The notes under the pieces were generated by a model. It searched no databases. It saw only the letters and a program-made list of their open reading frames with translations, and was not told the DNA's origin. 64,000 nucleotides of DNA, from positions 620,001 through 684,000 of the forward strand of contig MQVO02000012.1 in NCBI GenBank assembly GCA_001986395.2. Reading direction: 5' to 3'. Position numbers and translations under genes: made by a program. Of this stretch, positions 36,205-48,283 are shown piece by piece. The DNA comes from Irpex lacteus (taxonomy: Eukaryota; Basidiomycota; Agaricomycetes; Polyporales; Irpicaceae). Each line of letters begins with the position of its first letter. Positions within the stretch are counted from its first letter, which is position 1.

Positions 36205-37639
36205 ATGTCCAAGACATCCATTCTTCTCCTTGGAGCAACAGGTATGAGCCAAATCATAGTACTCAAACCTTCACTGACGCGTGGCATAACATTCTCAATA
36301 GGATATATCGGAGGATCTGTGCTTTCTCGACTGCTCTCTCATCCAAGCAAAGACACATTCGAGATCACGACCCTGGTCCGGTCTGAGGAGAAAGCAAAGA
36401 AGCTCGAAAGCTTCAGTGTCAAAACCGTAATTGGCTCGTATGAAGACACGGCTTTGGTTGAGCGACTAGCAGAAGATGCGCATGTGGTCTTCTCTTGTGT
36501 ACGTGAGGGTGCTCCTGCTGGGAGACTATTTACTTACGTCGGTTTTGTAGGCTGATGCAGACGCATTTGATGCCACGAACGCCCTTCTTGCAGGTTTAAA
36601 GAACGGACACGCCAGGTGGGGATATCTGCCCATCTTGATACATACTTCCGGAACCGGTACGTGTCTTCAGTGAGCTTTTCCATTCGAGTGAAACTAAGCA
36701 CATTATACGCCATGATGTGCAGGTCTCCTCACTTATGATAGCTCAACGGAGGGTGGTCACGATCCGGACAAGATTTACTATGACGATGATCCTGACGACA
36801 TCGAGAACTCGTTCCCTCCCGCTGCTCTGCATCGCAACGTTGACCTCGCAATAGTACAAGCTGATAAGGACGGTACGTATACCCTCCACGTCCACTACTA
36901 CCATGCATAGATGCTCGTTTGTTACCCAGGCTACGTACGGGCCCATATCATCCTTCCCAGTGCTGTCTGGGGGATTGCTAGGAATCCTCTTGTAGACGCG
37001 GGCATCTCAGGTCGTCACTCTAAGCAGATTCCTGCCCTCATCTACACTGCTCTGGCTCGCGGCCAGGCAGGCATGGTCGAGAAAGGTCACGCTTACTGGC
37101 CCAACGTTAACATCGAAGAGCGTATGTTCAAACCAATTCTCATTACAATCCATTGCTCGGTAGTGAGCTTTGAGCATATGCTAATCGATCTTCCTAGAGG
37201 CTGACTTGTTCATTGTTCTCTACGACGCCATCGTCAACAACCCCGACAAGGTTGGACACGGAAGGGATGGCTTCTATTTTGGAGAGAATGGCGAGCATCG
37301 CTGGTACGACGTCTCGAAAGCAGTCGGACAAGCTCTTGTCAAGCGCGGCATAAGCAAAACCGATGAGCCAACGACTTACACGCATGAAGAACTTGTGCAG
37401 TTCTTTGGCTCGCACGCAAAAGTAAGCGCTTCACTCTATGGCCACTGACATCTCGTTCGAGTTACTGAGTATCGTTCATACTTCTATAGGATGTTAGCGA
37501 TGCCTTTGGTAGGAATTCTCTTGGGCGAGGCAGACATTCTAGGTCTCTCGGGTGGCAGCCGAAACTGGGAACGCCGGACATGTTGGCTAGCATTGAGGCC
37601 GAGGTAGATGTCATTGTTAAGCAGAAGAACAATGTATAA
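36205..37639 (+). CDS. NAD(P)-binding Rossmann protein, array copy 8
   Basis: Seven exons: 36205-36241, 36302-36498, 36551-36656, 36723-36872, 36930-37121, 37198-37421 and 37490-37639, giving 351 residues. The glycine loop is GATGYIGGS. Blocks LVRSEEKAKKLESFSV, ILIHTSGTG, IYYDDDPDDIENS, IVQADKDGYVRAHIILPS, VWGIARNPLVDAG and GHGRDGFYFGENGEHRWYD are intact. Exon 6 is 224 bases, two codons longer than in the others (HAK before the splice site), and VGKGQAIWP reads VEKGHAYWP. It converges on copy 9 with only 347 bases between their stop codons. Confidence 0.88.
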
Positions 37640-37986
37640 AGGTGGACAAGCCGGTTTACTCACCATTTGTATGCCACTTTGAATTTAATCCCAGAATTTG
37701 GGTATCCATACCACTTACTGCGTGCGTGAGGATAAAGGGATCTCGATCGGGCGGCATGAACTGTCTTCGATGATTTCGAGGTTGTTGGTTTTAATTTTCC
37801 TCAGTCCGAGCCATCTATCTTGAAGAAACATGTGATGAAGGGGAGGACAGGAACGTTTGGCAATTGCTAGCGATGAATGATTCAAATCATCGAACTCTCG
37901 AGGGCTGGTTCAGCAGGGCGCACAAGGGACTGATGCAGGGAGTCGGACTTTGTTAATTGTACAACACGTGCCAGAGAAACAATATA
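37640..37986. other. Intergenic, convergent 3' ends of copies 8 and 9
   Basis: This is shared 3' flanking DNA of two convergent paralogues. No separate feature is seen. Confidence 0.5.
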
Positions 37987-39480
37987 TTAAGCCTGAATAA
38001 CATGATCTTTGGTTATTTGTTTGATATATTCATGTCTCTTGCGCTCTTTGTCGCTTTCCTCCTCTTGCTCCGCGCGCCGACGCTGAATCACCGCTTCCAC
38101 TTCGTCATCGATACTATCGAGGAAGTCCTGGGTACTAAGCTTAGGCTGCCAGCCGAGCGACCTGGAGTGGCCTGCACGGACGCGGGCATTGGATCCATAG
38201 TTATTGCCGTAGTCCTACAGGGAACACGCAGCAACGTATTCTAGTCAATCTAGCCGCCTAACAAACGCAGTGAACAACGCACTTCTGAGCCCCAGTACTT
38301 CACAAGTTCTTCAGTGCTGAAGGTTGCAGGCTCATCCGATTTGCTGAGGCCGCGTTTGACCATGGCCTTTCCAATGTACTTGGAGATATCGTACCAGGAG
38401 TGTTCACCATTGGCACCGAAGTAGTAGCCATCACGTCCGTGTCCCACTTTAGACAGATCGGCCATAACAGCATCAAAGAGGATCATGAACAAATCGGTCT
38501 CTATACGAACGACTCAGAGTGAATATTCAGCCATATTGATCAATAGAGTGCCACTTACGCTCTTTGATATGGACGTTGGGCCAAAACGCCTGACCTTTAC
38601 CGACCACACCTGCTTGTCCTCTGTCCAGAGATGCCTGAATGAGCCAAGGTACTTGTATCGAACGTGGGTTTGAGATTCCGGCGTCTACTAGTGTGTGCTT
38701 CGCAGTCCCCCATACAGTACTGGGTATGACGATGTACGAGAACACATATCCTATGTGTATCGATACGTTAACATCAATTGTAGTAGAAAGAGCTAGGACC
38801 ATACCATCTTTATCCGCGTTGACAATAGCAAGATCAACCTCACGATGATAAGCAGTGGATGGTATGGATCTCTCGATGTCATCTGGGTCGTCGTCGTTAA
38901 AGATTTTCTCCGTAATTCTCAAGCCTTTCGTTGAGGCATCGCCCGCCGCAGTCACGCCTAAAATGGTTAAACTAAACTTCATGTACAATATAATGTCTTA
39001 GGATGAGACATACTAGTACCCGATGTATGGATTAGGATGGGCCTTTCGCCAGTCTTGGCGTGCCTGTTCTTCAAGCCTGCGAGAAAAGCCCTCACTGCAT
39101 CAAGGTTGTCACTGTCAGCCTAATGGCAAGACGGTAATTGTGAGCCTGATACTAGGAAAGTGTTACATATTTCATCTTACAGTCGAAAAAAGAACATGGG
39201 CATTCTCGGCTAGCTGTTCCAGAAGAGCTGTATCTTCAAACGAGCCAACGATGGACCTCACATCGAAGGTCTCGAGCTTCTTGGCCTTTTCAGGAGAGCG
39301 AACAAGGACGGTAATGTCGAATGTCCGTTTATTCGGATGGGACAGGAGACAGTCAAGAACAGAACCTCCAAAGTAGCCTGACGAACAGGGTAGACGTGAG
39401 TAAAGTATGCTTGAGAGCGAAGTTTCCAATGTAAAACACGTACCAGTGGCTCCCAGGAGAAGGATAGGTATCTTTGCCAT
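37987..39480 (-). CDS. NAD(P)-binding Rossmann protein, array copy 9
   Basis: Seven exons: 39480-39444, 39377-39181, 39119-39014, 38957-38805, 38750-38559, 38500-38283 and 38214-37987, giving 376 residues, the longest copy. The glycine loop is GATGYFGGS; LVRSPEKAKKLETFDV, ILIHTSGTS, IFNDDDPDDIERS, IVNADKDGYVFSYIVIPS, GHGRDGYYFGANGEHSWYD and SLGWQPKLSTQDFLDSIDDE follow. The C-terminus is extended by about 25 mostly charged residues (QRRRAEQEEESDKERK and onward), predicted helical and absent from the other copies. It is inverted relative to copies 3-8. Confidence 0.88.
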
Positions 39481-41257
39481 GGTTGATAAAGAGTAGGTGG
39501 ACGTTTGAGGCGATAACTAGCAGCGCCCTATGCCAGGCTGAGTCTCCTTCTCATCTTATACCTGGGCGATTGAAGAAGCCATCGGAGCACTGGTACCCAC
39601 TGAGCTTCTCCATTCATCGCAAGCGCAGAACATCATTATGACTCGGTTTCGAGGCCCTATACTGCTATCGCCGCCTGCACGTTCGGCCCAGGATTTACTA
39701 ATGCAACCATGTACACCTTGCTGCCAGTGATAACGCTGACCGGCAGGGTTCGATGCAAGTTCAAGCTCATCTGGAAATCAACGCATACGCACCCGGCCGG
39801 CATCTTCGTTCGGTGATAGGCCTTTACTGTACAAGATACAGCAGTTGTGCTGTATCATTGGAAAAGGCCAGCATGCGTCCGACGAGAAGCGATACGACGA
39901 CGCCGACTCGTGACCATGACGCATGATGTATGTGGGAATTGGAGACTCAAGCCGGCACCATGAAGGTACTGGTGCTAGATTATGAACCACAGCACAGAGA
40001 ACGGCACGGGTGAGCACAAAAACACATTATGCACGAAGTCTATGTACACATACCACGGTGGTGACGCAGAGAGTACGTTTCGCGACATGGCAGGGGCCCG
40101 GAGGAACTCATCTGTACTTCATTACATACCTCTCTCGTCAAAATCCCGTGCCGTAACAATTGCAATTGGATTTTCGTCGTAATCAATAACTTGGCTCAGA
40201 GAGGGTGCCAGTGAGAAAGAAGTTGAAAGTCCGAAGCGTAAGCTGTTCTAAAGAGGTAGAGGGCGCATCAAATTTATTCCACCGACGCTGTCAAGTTCCG
40301 CCGGCGCCGAGTTCTTCGTCAAGACTCCGATGGAACCGCTGACTTGATGAAGGCCATTTTGTGATAGACGATTGGGCGGGCACGATATGAATGGTAGCGT
40401 AATTTAAACACTATGATGCGAGAAAACGACGCTGACAGATACACTTTCCAGATTGCTACGCGATGAGAACTTGAATAGAGACTCGTAGACGTGGCACGCC
40501 GCAGATACCAGCAGAAGGTGTGGGTTGAGACCAAGAGCAGAAAGCCTACGAAAAATGGCGAAAGGAAGGATGTTCAAATCACCCCGACCCCACATACGCT
40601 TTCAATTCAAGTATTATCACCTCTGGCAGTTTATAATCTATCCTGCTTTAGTCCTTGTGACCAGTGTCAACAATGCCACAACATCGATGACGCTCTGGTC
40701 ATCACCGGTCATCTTCTACATGGCGTGGAAATATCTTGGTGCGTGCTTCTGTACAGATGCAATGTTCGCTGAACTGACAGTTGGGACGATAACACCTTAC
40801 TACAGAGTACGGTTTCTCGCATAGATCTCTGAAGACTGCCATACGAGTACATTCCGTTCGTCTGAGTGAACGATAAATGACCCATGGCCTACACTTCTGC
40901 TTCCATGCTCTTCAGAGCTGGCTGTCTTCTTGCGGCTGTGTTGGTCACTGGGCCACCAATGTCAATCAATGCGCCCAATTCATCAAGACAGATGGTAAGC
41001 AAGAATCATTAGATTGTTGCATACTCACCGTAGCCCTGTGTGCCACAATTTATGCAGCTCTCTCCAACTCCTCCCACAACCCATCCCTGCCGAACTCTTG
41101 CCCCATCCGCTCACACCCCTTGCATGCGTCAACAACTAGTTGACGCAACGACTGGCCAGTTTTACAAGACATTCGAATACAAACTCACTGTAATCAACGG
41201 TCCTTTCCGAGACCACGTCGACCGTCCCCACCAAATTGATTCTTCATAAAAGGATAG
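39481..41257. other. Intergenic, 1.8 kb
   Basis: This contains the promoters of array copy 9 (minus) and the membrane-protein gene (plus). A plus-strand frame at 40884 begins with a signal-peptide-like stretch (MAYTSASMLFRAGCLLAAVL) but could not be joined convincingly to the downstream gene. No other gene is seen. Confidence 0.4.
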
Positions 41258-43243
41258 ATGCCTATCTTCAACTTGACAGGTGGGTTTGGCCGCCTTCGTC
41301 CGTCAGCGTCTGTGACCTGATAACTTGAGTGTGTGGCGAAAGTCGACGACACCAGTCCTCTCATCAGATATGAACCTCCGGGTGTATGGATTGATTCGTC
41401 ACATTCAGACCCAGCTTGGCCCTCATACCTGAATGGAACATTCCACGCGACAAACCAAATAGTGCGTTCTATTCGTGATGTGTGTTTAGAAGATTCATCT
41501 GAGCGGCTTGTGGGGCAAACGGTCACTAGAACGCTACGGCCACTCTCACCTTCAACGGTTCCGCGGTCTATGTCTTCGGAGCGTTCAGCATAAATCATGT
41601 GCGTTTGTTTTGTTCAGCTCCGATTTACTCTGAATATACTAAATGAAGTTTTTCCTGATAAAGGACGCGTACTCTGTAACGCTGGATGGTCAGACTACGA
41701 TTAAGAACGGCAGCTCAAACAGAAGCGCTGAGGCGTTTCAGCAAGTTGTATTCAGTGCAACAAGATTGAATGCGAGCGAACATCAGTTAGTGCTGCAGAA
41801 CACGTATACAACGGCTAGCCCATCATGGTTTGACGTGGATTTCGTGGACATCACTACTGGAGATGGAGATGATAGGTAAGTGTTCCATTCAACCGAAGCA
41901 CTGCTGTTAAGTTGCGTGTTATATAAGTTGCCCATTGCATTTCTCTCATTTAGTTCCCCACGAAACGACGTTACTTTTGATGACGGAGACAAGAACATCA
42001 GTTATTTCGGATACTGGCACACTCCAACAAATAATATTACCCAGAGCTTGTTCAATGGCACGATGCAGTATGTCTCTTGTGATGCCCCGTAGTGAACAGC
42101 ATAACTAATACCCGTTTGTGCATAGTCATACGAATCAAAATAACGCTGGTGCAATGTTTACGTTTGAAGGCAATTCTATTGCCGCATTCGGTACCACATC
42201 TCCAGCCCACGGAATGTACAGCGTTCAGCTCGACGATGGCGTTCCGACCGTCCTCAATGGAACATCACCAGAATTACGTGAACAGAGTTTATTGGTGCGT
42301 CATGGCCCTTTAATGTCCGCAATTCTCACGGAAAGATTAACCCAACGTGTGCTGTAGTACTACGCAGGGGGGCTGACAAGAGGCACCCATGCGGTAACGT
42401 TTCTGAATATCGATGAAAAGGGTATGGCATTCGACTTGGACAGATTGGTTGTCTCGCAGTGGGGAGAATGGGATCTCAGCAGTCAATCGAGCCCGAGGTG
42501 TGTATTATATATACAGAAGAGATGCTCATCCGCCATGTATACTAATCTTGTTCTCAAGCTCTACAGCTGGACCAAGCTCCAAAGGAAGCACAGTGGTCAT
42601 TATTGGCGCTACTGTAGCAGCCACGATTGCTTCCGTTCTTCTATTCGTAGGGCTGAAGTTATTTCGCCGACGATACTGTGGCAGGCCGACCAAGGATGGT
42701 GCTCTCGTCACTGGTAGCGACGAGGTCCTTCTAGAGCCTATTCAACCGTATCCCTACGAGACATCGACGGATACCGCTCGTGTCCCGCCCAACGAGCGTG
42801 CGATTAGCAAAGTTGAACAGATGCCTCAAGCTCTCTTGGACCCTGCAAGAGCGACATCACACTCGTAAGCAGATCCCATTTTGAGAAGCATCCATGAATG
42901 TAACTTACAATTCTAAGTCTTCCCAACCCTCTAATTGACCCTCCTTCTGGGGGCTCTGTAGTCACGGGGTATGTCAAACACCATCAGACACTACTTGGAA
43001 ATGGCTAACGCTTTAAGAGTATAGGGGTCTCAGTTCAGATAGGCAACAATGTCACTCATTAGGACTCGATACTATTGAGGAGAGCCCACCATCCAGTGAT
43101 TCTCTTCCTCCCAGCTACGACGAAGTAGCTGGACTCGGCCGTAAGTAAGAGTTTAGGCTGTCATAGCGATAATTCCGATGGACACTTTGTTTACAGACGA
43201 TACCAATCCCTCAGTGACGTTGGCGACCTCGACTCCGATGTGA
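41258..43243 (+). CDS. Single-pass membrane protein with duplicated ectodomain
   Basis: Eleven exons: 41258-41279, 41343-41461, 41530-41598, 41664-41875, 41954-42067, 42126-42294, 42358-42497, 42559-42864, 42918-42968, 43025-43140 and 43197-43243, giving 454 residues. The ectodomain has two similar halves, each with VDDTSPLIxY / VTFDDGDKNISYFG, a Trp motif, ATLTFNGSAVYVFG / AMFTFEGNSIAAFG and an SVxLDG strand, so it looks like a duplicated beta-sandwich. After a Ser-rich stalk comes one transmembrane helix (VVIIGATVAATIASVLLFVG), a basic stop-transfer (KLFRRRY) and a Pro/Ser/Glu-rich cytoplasmic tail with a PPSY motif. Many N-glycosylation sequons occur. The family is common in basidiomycetes; its function is unknown. 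No signal peptide is visible at this start. Confidence 0.78.
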
Positions 43244-43995
43244 CGGTTACAGACGAGCTTGGACTATTGATGATACCTATCTATCGCTCCCTGACTAGTA
43301 ACTCCAAATTAGTAGCATCAATGGAAGAGCCATCGCAGGCTCACGCTGTTCAGAAACTCGCATTCATTCATAAGGCGAAAAAAAGGTCCGTCTCTTCTTT
43401 AATTATCCCCGCTTATATGAAGGTGTATGATCATCGAATTGTGGATGGACAATGGAGGCCCTCCTAGAATGAAACTTTGGCCACTCTTGAGTATTCGGGG
43501 GCTTTGCATTGTTACCGTACTCAAAACGGCTTATATTGCTCACCGCTTGAACATCAACCACATTCACACTTCTTGCGAGCTGTAGACTCGCTGCTACAGT
43601 AGATCTAGGCAGTCCTTCTATCGCCGTAAGTACAAGATCAACACATAAGTGACGTAAGCTCACTAATTTCTTTCCAGTCTGTGCCTAGGAACTTGGAAGA
43701 CCACTGATTTCGCCAGTGATAGCATCGGCCATTGGCACAGTATTGATGGGGCCAAATGCTTCAAATTCAGAGACCATAGCAGATGGCCTCGATCACTGCA
43801 GGTCATAGCTCGAACGTATGCCGGGCCACTTTATTGGCGCTTTGAGCTGGCCTTTGAATGAACCAGGCTCGGACAGCGCCATTGCAGACGAACTTGGCAT
43901 GGTTGCCAACCCGAAGTACCAGTCCGAAAGAGTATATAATCAGCAGCAGATCCAAGGTCTCTCCCCGGACTGATTCCTTTGTCTTCTCTTCAGAC
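43244..43995. other. Intergenic
   Basis: This contains the promoter of the next gene, with a TATATAA box at 43933-43939. No gene is recognised here. Confidence 0.5.
43933..43939 (+). promoter_or_regulatory. TATA box deciding the start of the 385-residue gene
   Basis: TATATAA lies 57-63 bases upstream of the ATG at 43996. A longer in-frame ATG at 43858 lies upstream of this box, so the start at 43996 is preferred. Confidence 0.5.
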
Positions 43996-45208
43996 ATGGT
44001 GGACTCACTCCTCTCTGTCGTTTACACGGTCTTCAAGAGCTTCGGCGGTTTCCTTCTGCAAATAGCAATCATGGTCGGCACCGTGCCCAAGCTTTGCGTC
44101 ACGCAGGCTCTCTGGCTGGTCGAACAGGTCACCCCTCGCAAGATCTCCATGCTTTTTATGGCCCCTTCAGCGAACTTCCCTGCACTCTTCCAGGAGTTTC
44201 AAGTCACCTACACCGCGCTGCGAAAACAGTGCATCGAGGAGAGCTCTCTCCTGGACAATATCATGGACTTTGAGACCGCAGCTGCACATGTAGCCGAGGT
44301 TGTTGGCGAGAGCACTGTGCTCGTCGAAAACGTAAAGATGGCCAAGCTTCTGCACAACATCCAGGGAGGCTACCATAAGCTTAGACGAGTTCTTAAGGAC
44401 TACCACAGCGAGGTGGATTTACGATACTGTCAGTGAGTATATCTTCTTTGATCTCCCACTACACAGCAGACTCAGCTTGGTGTTTAGGGCGATGTATCAT
44501 GGTGATGGGGCCCTTCTTAGTCTACGCTCGACGATTGGGACCTCGGAGGCTTTGATTCTCGAAGACATCAGTGTAGAGAATCTCGAGACCCACAAGGCCC
44601 TCGATCGGACGTTCAAATTCTTGCTGGAATTCCATCGCTCCTCAGTGGCTGCAATCTCCGGGATGAGGAGCGAGTGCTGGACCGCTTTACATGCCCTCAA
44701 CAGGGATATTGCCGCATTACAATGCTTTGTCGCAGAGAAGAACCCCACTTTGCATCGTAACTATGGCCTGGACATCCTCGTTAACCTCTGGGACTCGCTC
44801 GGGCAATACACGGAGTTTGCAGACATTGCTGATAAGATCTCCGCGAGTCTATCGATTATTGTTTTGGAGCGTGAGCGTACCGCCGCGCATATTCTCGCTG
44901 CAAAACCCATTCTGGACAACGCAGGCTCGTGCATTGACGATTTATGGAAGGAGACGGCTGGGAGTGGTGACTGTGATGCGATGTTCTACGAAGAGCAGCT
45001 AGCCAGTATCGCCCGAGGTGTACAGGTCATGCGCGAGACTCGAGACAGCAAGATCGTTGCAGCCTCGCCTGTGGCTCAACAGGAAAATTCGGACTCCCTT
45101 AGCCCGATGCCGGCTGAGGGGAGCTTGAGTGGTCGAGTCAGGAGTACACAGCCTGTTGGCAGAGTTGTGAGCGGAAGCTCTTTACGGCGCCATTATAGTG
45201 TCATGTAA
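43996..45208 (+). CDS. Hypothetical helical membrane-associated protein
   Basis: Two exons, 43996-44432 and 44488-45208, join through a 55-base intron (GTGAGT...TTTAG) to give 385 residues. I do not recognise a family. The first 40 residues are hydrophobic (SVVYTVFKSFGGFLLQIAI and a following stretch), like a membrane anchor or two short membrane segments. Most of the rest looks alpha-helical with regularly spaced Leu, Val and Ala, and the last 60 residues are Ser/Pro/Arg-rich and probably disordered. A similar pattern is common among orphan basidiomycete proteins. Function unknown. Confidence 0.7.
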
Positions 45209-45459
45209 AATTCCACAAGCTGAGAAGATTTAGCTGCTATTTACCTTCTATAACATATGTGTATGCTGCAACTATGATCGTATGACAAAACGCGTTTCGT
45301 ATCCGGACAATCCATTAGATGACCTCCCTACAGTGTGTACTTTCATTCCAAATTTCTGCAAAGTTACGTCTGCGTGAAAGCCTTGAGGCTTATCATGTAG
45401 ATCATCTTCCCATAACCCGTTACACATGGTGTCGCGTTCGTAGCTCCATACCTGAGTAT

Positions 45460-47998
45460 CTACTCGGAGATCTCGAACGCGGCCCGCTTGGCTTCCGCAT
45501 TGACGAAGTCTTCGCACTCCTTACGGCTCTTCTCAACATCGACGAACCAAAGGAATATAGTGCTGACAGTGCCCCTAGAAGATGCACATGAAGTGAGTGG
45601 TGCCGTCCACGAAATATGTTTGAGCACTTACAACGCGAAGAGGAAGGCGAAAGGCATGGAGTCGTTGTTTCCAGACGCCGTAATGATTGCGGATGTGACG
45701 AATGGGCCAATGAAGGCAGACGTTTTTCCCACCTGTTGAGATATTAGCTATTGGTGGATGGCACAATACGGTTCAACAACTAATGAGTCTTACCACTGAG
45801 AATAGCGCGAAGAACAAGAACCTAATCGCAGAAGAGTATATGAGTTCGGCGGAGGGAGCATACGCAACGCCAGCTCACATTTGTGGTAGAGGAGACACCT
45901 CGCTGATCATGGTCTGACTATACGCATACCATGGGCATACCATGAGACCATAATAGGCTTGATATAACCTGTGGCATTATAATGAGTCTTCCATCTCCGC
46001 CACCCCGAGTGCAAAACTCGTACCAAATCTCCCAGACATGTTTAAATCCGAATTTGTCTGTATGGACGCCGATGAGCCCCCAGATCGTCAGGACCTATGC
46101 TCTATGGTTGGCATTGCAAATTACAGACAGGAATATAGTACGCACGATGATCCAGATAACATTGAATGAAAGCATCTGCACTTGCGTCAGAAATTAAACC
46201 GGCTTTCGTAGATTAGTAGCGCTTACTGCTTTGGTTGAAATTCCGAACTTCTTCTGAACGAGCCAGAATAGACTATGGGTGTAGTGTTCAGTGTACAATT
46301 TGATAGAAAGGTGGAAGGTGCGTACTAGATACCAATGCCCTGCGTGACGATACCAACGATCAGTAGCAGAGTGAGTTGTAGCGTGGAGTATGCCACAACA
46401 CTGGGACAGACAGAGCGTTAGAATAAGTTGATAATATATGGATGACAAGGTTACCTGTTCTGCAGCGTTCCTATAACAGTGCTATGCCGTCAGAGGTCAG
46501 AAAACTATTGTTGAGGCTGGATATGATGTATTCATACTTACACCGTGGTGTTGAGAACGTCTCCCCTGTGGTCCGATAAATCAGTACTAAGTATCGGAGT
46601 TATCGGAAGAATCGGGCGTACATCAAGAAATAGAATATGAGGTAGAGGAACGTTTGCTTGAGTCGCATGCATTCGCGGAATGCAATATACGTTTGCTTGA
46701 AGCCGACAGTGAGTAATGACGTTCCAGGAGGCAGAGCTAGTCCTAATCTTCGTTTCTCCAAGAAGAACCAGGGAAGAGCACATAGAACTATAAGAATAGT
46801 CAATTACAATAACTCGTGGATATCGAAATGACGTACGCCATACTCCGCCGGAAAATGCAATAAGGACACTGAAGGCCCTCGTATTGTTTTCGGTGCTCTC
46901 GTCCGATTTGATTCCTTTGAGAATCCCGACCATGATGGCGAGAATGATAATTTCTCCTGCAGAGCATACAGCAAACGAGACGTTCGAGATGCGGTTGCGG
47001 GCAATAGACTCGAAATGTGCATGTTCGGATTGTCTGGTAAGAGAGATATGGTCAGATTCTGAGAGCAGAGCTGAATTGTGCCACATCCGCTTACGATTTG
47101 GTGCCTGCGTCAACTTCAAGCTCTGAATCTTGCACCTCCGGAAGGTCACGAGCAAGTCCAGGGAAAGCCGCTGTCCAGAAGGTAAGAGAACACTAAGAGC
47201 AATAAGCATCCAGTGTGTGGGTCCACTGTTAAGATGGACATACTTGATATGCAATCACTGCAGCAGTAAACATACTTGGTAAATAGAGGTACGCCAAAAG
47301 GTGATAGTAATACGTACGGCCAAGGATATATAGTGCGACACCAGCTTGCCATTTCGAAGGGTCTTCCACCCCGAGCCACGCAAAGGACACCGCTACTGCC
47401 AGGATTGTAAAGAAGATCGTGATGTTTGGACTACGTGGGATTTCAGGTGCTATCCCGTGTTTCAAAATCGAGGAACTCACCGCCAGCTACCATAATCCGC
47501 CCATGCACCAATCATGAGGAGTACCGCAGCTTGTAGTGCGAAACTGATTCCATTTGTCAACAACACGATTGAGTTGACTGTATGATTGCTTAGTATTCAT
47601 AATAGTCATGTCGTGCTCGAACTGACTATCTCGGACGCGGCCGGCAAAGGGGAGAACACATCCTGTGTCGCTCCCACACGGCGCGGTGAAGGGTGGCTGG
47701 CTGGGGTCATAACCAGCTAGGAACAGCAGGTTCTGGAACTGTGATGGTCCAAAGTTAAATCCTGATAGTCCGTTGTTCCCCTATGTCGACCACGATCTTA
47801 GTTATAGTGAAAAAAGGAGGGAGATAGCGTACTCACAATATAATACACATAGAACGCCCAGAGTTCAATTTTAGTGGTGGAAAACCTGGGCTTATCGTCC
47901 AACTCGGCCGTGCGAGAATCGACGACAACCTTCTTCGAGTCGGATACCTGACTCGCGGTGTCATCGACGGGTTTATCGTCAGCCTTCGGTACCTCCAC
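45460..47998 (-). CDS. atg22: Atg22-like vacuolar/MFS transporter (5' end unresolved)
   Basis: I trace 18 exons: 47998-47837, 47780-47627, 47577-47481, 47430-47318, 47257-47244, 47192-47095, 47033-46837, 46787-46622, 46565-46542, 46481-46455, 46400-46326, 46272-46227, 46175-46146, 46094-46024, 45968-45879, 45821-45794, 45732-45632 and 45574-45460. They encode 535 residues in continuous phase. Atg22 hallmarks are NNGLSGFNFGPSQFQNLLF, WADYGSWRPNI, LTFWTAAFPGLARDLPE, GDVLNTTVTVIGTLQNSVVA, FGFKHVWEIW, CPWYAYSQTMISEVSP and VGKTSAFIGPFVTSAII. Atg22 proteins export amino acids from the vacuole after autophagy. Exons of 14, 24, 27, 28 and 30 bases occur. The first codon seen is GTG after an acceptor (CCCAG), so the exon with the true ATG, upstream of 47998, was not found. 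Confidence 0.85.
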
Positions 47999-48283
47999 CT
48001 GGGACGTTATGTGAGTAGATGACCGTATGGATCAAGAGGCAATCCAATTTTGGATGCATGATCTGTACATAGACAATTTGATTGGTGCCGTGTAAAGTTT
48101 GCTGAGGCACGGTATTGCCGGCGTCCAACAACACTCATTACTAAATAAGGACATGCCACGCGGGGGAGTGATAGACGCTTTGCTCGCTCACTTCCGGGAG
48201 GCTGCGGCAGACGCCCACACTCATCCTCCTCGCCGTTCGCGACAGCGTCCGGAACGTCTTCAACGTCCTCAACGCCGACCCGA

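Noticed and set aside
40884..41257. Signal-peptide exon for the membrane protein at 41258
   Set aside because: The hydrophobic start is attractive, but no in-phase splice path to the ectodomain was found.
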